Shown piece by piece: positions 6,683 through 7,824 of a stretch of DNA of 7,824 bases. The stretch is from assembly GCA_020346805.1 (NCBI GenBank), contig CP070790.1:29752-37575 (forward strand). The letters run 5' to 3'. Within the stretch, counting starts at the first letter, position 1. Each line of letters starts with the position of its first letter. The notes under the pieces are model-generated. The model saw only the letters and a program-made list of their open reading frames with translations, made no database searches and was not told the origin of the DNA. Origin of the DNA: Planctomycetota bacterium. GTDB taxonomy: Bacteria > Planctomycetota > Phycisphaerae > UBA1845 > PWPN01. The position numbers and the translations under genes are program-made.

Positions 6683-7296
6683 TAAATTTTAAATACTTAG
6701 TAATTGACTTTATATAAACATGAACAAATTATTGTGTATATTTAATCGATTATTTCCGATCAATTGCGAAGAAATTTTCATTCACACTCTCCGCGACACT
6801 TTCTATTATGTGTTTTAAATTTTTCCCTTTTACCCATTCTTTGCATTCAGTTATGTGAACTACATTTTATTAATTTAATACCGGTATATATTGCTATGAT
6901 AACAAATTTATAATTCCAAAACAAGAAAATAATTCACTTTGTTATGCTATTGAATATAACAATGTTATACATTTTTTTCTTTCTGGCATTTCAATTACAT
7001 GTAACATAAGTTATTCATATAAATATATTTATAATTTAAACATATAGGAATAGTTGATTTTGGCACAGAATATATATCGTATAAATGTTGCGATGTTATC
7101 ATGATATTGATATGAATAATGGACAATCGACAGCTAATGCAGATAATAATATTTCTGTCAGTTTGCGTGTCTGTTAACAATGCTGCACGCCGACCGAAAA
7201 GCAATGCTCGATTTGACCAGCTTATCAATCATGGCTTGTCATCGGGTATGGCGTCAACCATTATTCGGACCTTGATCAGATAGTAAAAGCTGATGT

Positions 7297-7305
7297 TGTT
7301 ATAAT
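7297..7305 (+). promoter_or_regulatory. Extended -10 promoter candidate for the prepilin-like gene
   Basis: TGTTATAAT is a perfect TGnTATAAT extended -10 element 28 bases before the ATG at 7334, which would give a leader of about 20 bases. No good -35 hexamer sits at 16-18 bases; TTGATC at 7273-7278 is 21 bases away. An extended -10 does not need a strong -35. Chance matches are possible in such AT-rich DNA. Confidence 0.42.
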
Positions 7306-7320
7306 TGTCCGTAAATATTT

Positions 7321-7326
7321 AGTAGG
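7321..7326 (+). promoter_or_regulatory. Weak ribosome binding site for the prepilin-like gene
   Basis: AGTAGG lies seven bases before the ATG at 7334. A second AGG touches the ATG and is too close to serve. Confidence 0.4.
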
Positions 7327-7333
7327 TTTTAGG

Positions 7334-7824
7334 ATGATTACTCCGGTAAGCTTTTCAAGCCGTACAAAGATAGGTTTTACCTTGATTGAGGTTCTGGTTG
7401 TGGTAGCCATCATTGCCTTGTTGATGGCGATCATGATTCCATCATTGGCGGCAGCGCGGGAGAAGGCACGTCGGATCGTCTGTCTGAACAACTTGTCCAA
7501 CATGCCCAAGGCGGTTCTGATATTCGCCACCGAACACCGCGGCTATGCCCAACTGATCGGGCAGGCGGACACATGGCCGGCAGCCGATAAGAACTTTTCC
7601 AGGTATGAGTATCAAAGAGGTTACTTCAGCTACCAACACACCGACGAGGATTCATCTCTAGATAATGATCCAGACTTATGGCTCAAACCCTGGCCCATCG
7701 CCTACGCCAAGGAACTCGGGGAAGGCAGCTTAAAACGGGCCGAACAATACTTCGAAACCAGCTATAATCCCGATCCCGACCACTTTTTCAGAAAGTTCGG
7801 CCGGCACGACGTCTTTATCTGCCC
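7334..7824 (+). CDS. Prepilin-type N-terminal cleavage/methylation domain protein (pseudopilin-like; 3' end outside window)
   Basis: Open from ATG 7334 to the right edge, 163 codons plus two bases. Residues 1-14 form a short basic leader ending KIG. The type IV prepilin motif GFTLIE follows, with expected cleavage between Gly14 and Phe15 by prepilin peptidase, N-methylation of Phe15, and the conserved Glu at mature position 5 (Glu19). Residues 15-35 form the hydrophobic helix, then [20 protein letters not shown] (36-55). The 'AREKARR..C..NL' pattern after the helix is typical of the large planctomycete family of pseudopilin-like proteins related to type II secretion GspG/H and DUF1559 proteins. 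The start is set by leader length, and the frame upstream offers no better ATG. The product should be an inner-membrane-anchored protein assembled into, or exported by, a pilus or type II-like machine. Planctomycetes carry many such genes as singletons, so the substrate or partner cannot be inferred. It is divergent from the two large exported-protein genes. Confidence 0.92.
   Translation, partial: MITPVSFSSRTKIGFTLIEVLVVVAIIALLMAIMIPSLAAAREKARRIVCLNNLSNMPKAVLIFATEHRGYAQLIGQADTWPAADKNFSRYEYQRGYFSYQHTDEDSSLDNDPDLWLKPWPIAYAKELGEGSLKRAEQYFETSYNPDPDHFFRKFGRHDVFIC

Larger units (their letters stand above)
6662..7333. other. AT-rich divergent intergenic region
   Basis: This stretch separates the minus-strand gene from the plus-strand prepilin-like gene. 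From about 6680 to 7140 it is very AT-rich (roughly a quarter G+C by eye), in sharp contrast to the flanking genes. From about 7150 onward the composition moves back toward that of the genes. It should hold the promoters of both flanking genes. The only promoter element I can support is the extended -10 at 7297-7305. A small inverted repeat, tataac-aat-gttata, lies at 6955-6969. I see no RNA gene, mobile element or credible coding sequence. Confidence 0.7.

Noticed and set aside
6713..6742. Plus-strand TTGACT followed 17 bases later by AATTAT, promoter-like
   Set aside because: The -10 match is poor. It points toward 600 bases of non-coding AT-rich DNA, and chance matches are expected there.
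6995..7228. 77-codon minus-strand open frame in the AT-rich region
   Set aside because: Its composition simply follows the AT-rich DNA, and it has no ribosome binding site or recognisable motif.
7442..7639. Minus-strand open frame opposite the prepilin-like gene
   Set aside because: It is antisense to a strong GFTLIE prepilin reading frame and has no supporting features.

Overview
The window looks like an accessory-secretome region of a planctomycete, most likely of the Phycisphaerae type. This is inferred from family signatures, not from a search. The signatures are very large exported proteins with dockerin-like EF-hand pairs, planctomycete-style 'ACC...C...GAGT.C' cysteine motifs, CGNG...GEECDDGNT...GDGC...C repeats (the Myxo_disulf_rpt/DUF4215 type), and a GFTLIE prepilin-like protein with an 'AREKARR' stretch after its hydrophobic helix. 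Coding DNA is of moderate G+C. The long divergent intergenic region is strikingly AT-rich.

Layout. (1) Positions 1-2733, minus strand: a large exported protein read from its ATG for 911 codons with no stop, running off the left edge. It has a signal peptide, a ~550-residue core domain I do not recognise, an ACC cysteine motif, a dockerin-like EF-hand pair and an array of at least six cysteine-rich repeats. (2) Positions 2734-3106: a gene-free spacer with three consecutive perfect hairpins (a REP-like element) and a possible weak terminator for the next gene. (3) Positions 3107-6661, minus strand: a complete 1184-residue tandem paralogue. It has the same core, ACC and EF-hand cassette, but different modules on both sides: an N-terminal LamG/ConA-like domain, an Ig-like domain and a DG..CT cysteine module, and a C-terminal second ACC motif ending in VTCP. 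(4) Positions 6662-7333: an AT-rich divergent intergenic region with a good extended -10 promoter candidate at its right end. (5) Positions 7334-7824, plus strand: the 5' part of a prepilin-type pseudopilin-like gene, running off the right edge.

How they fit together. The two minus-strand genes are tandem duplicates that kept one cassette of about 680-710 residues and exchanged the modules around it. Both products should be exported, calcium-binding and disulfide-rich, so cell-surface or extracellular roles (adhesion, matrix, or attachment of a substrate-binding or enzymatic complex) are plausible. No catalytic motif is visible, and I assign no reaction. The prepilin-like gene is divergently transcribed, and nothing in the sequence ties it functionally to the pair. 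The most interesting item is the shared core domain and the way modules have been swapped around it.
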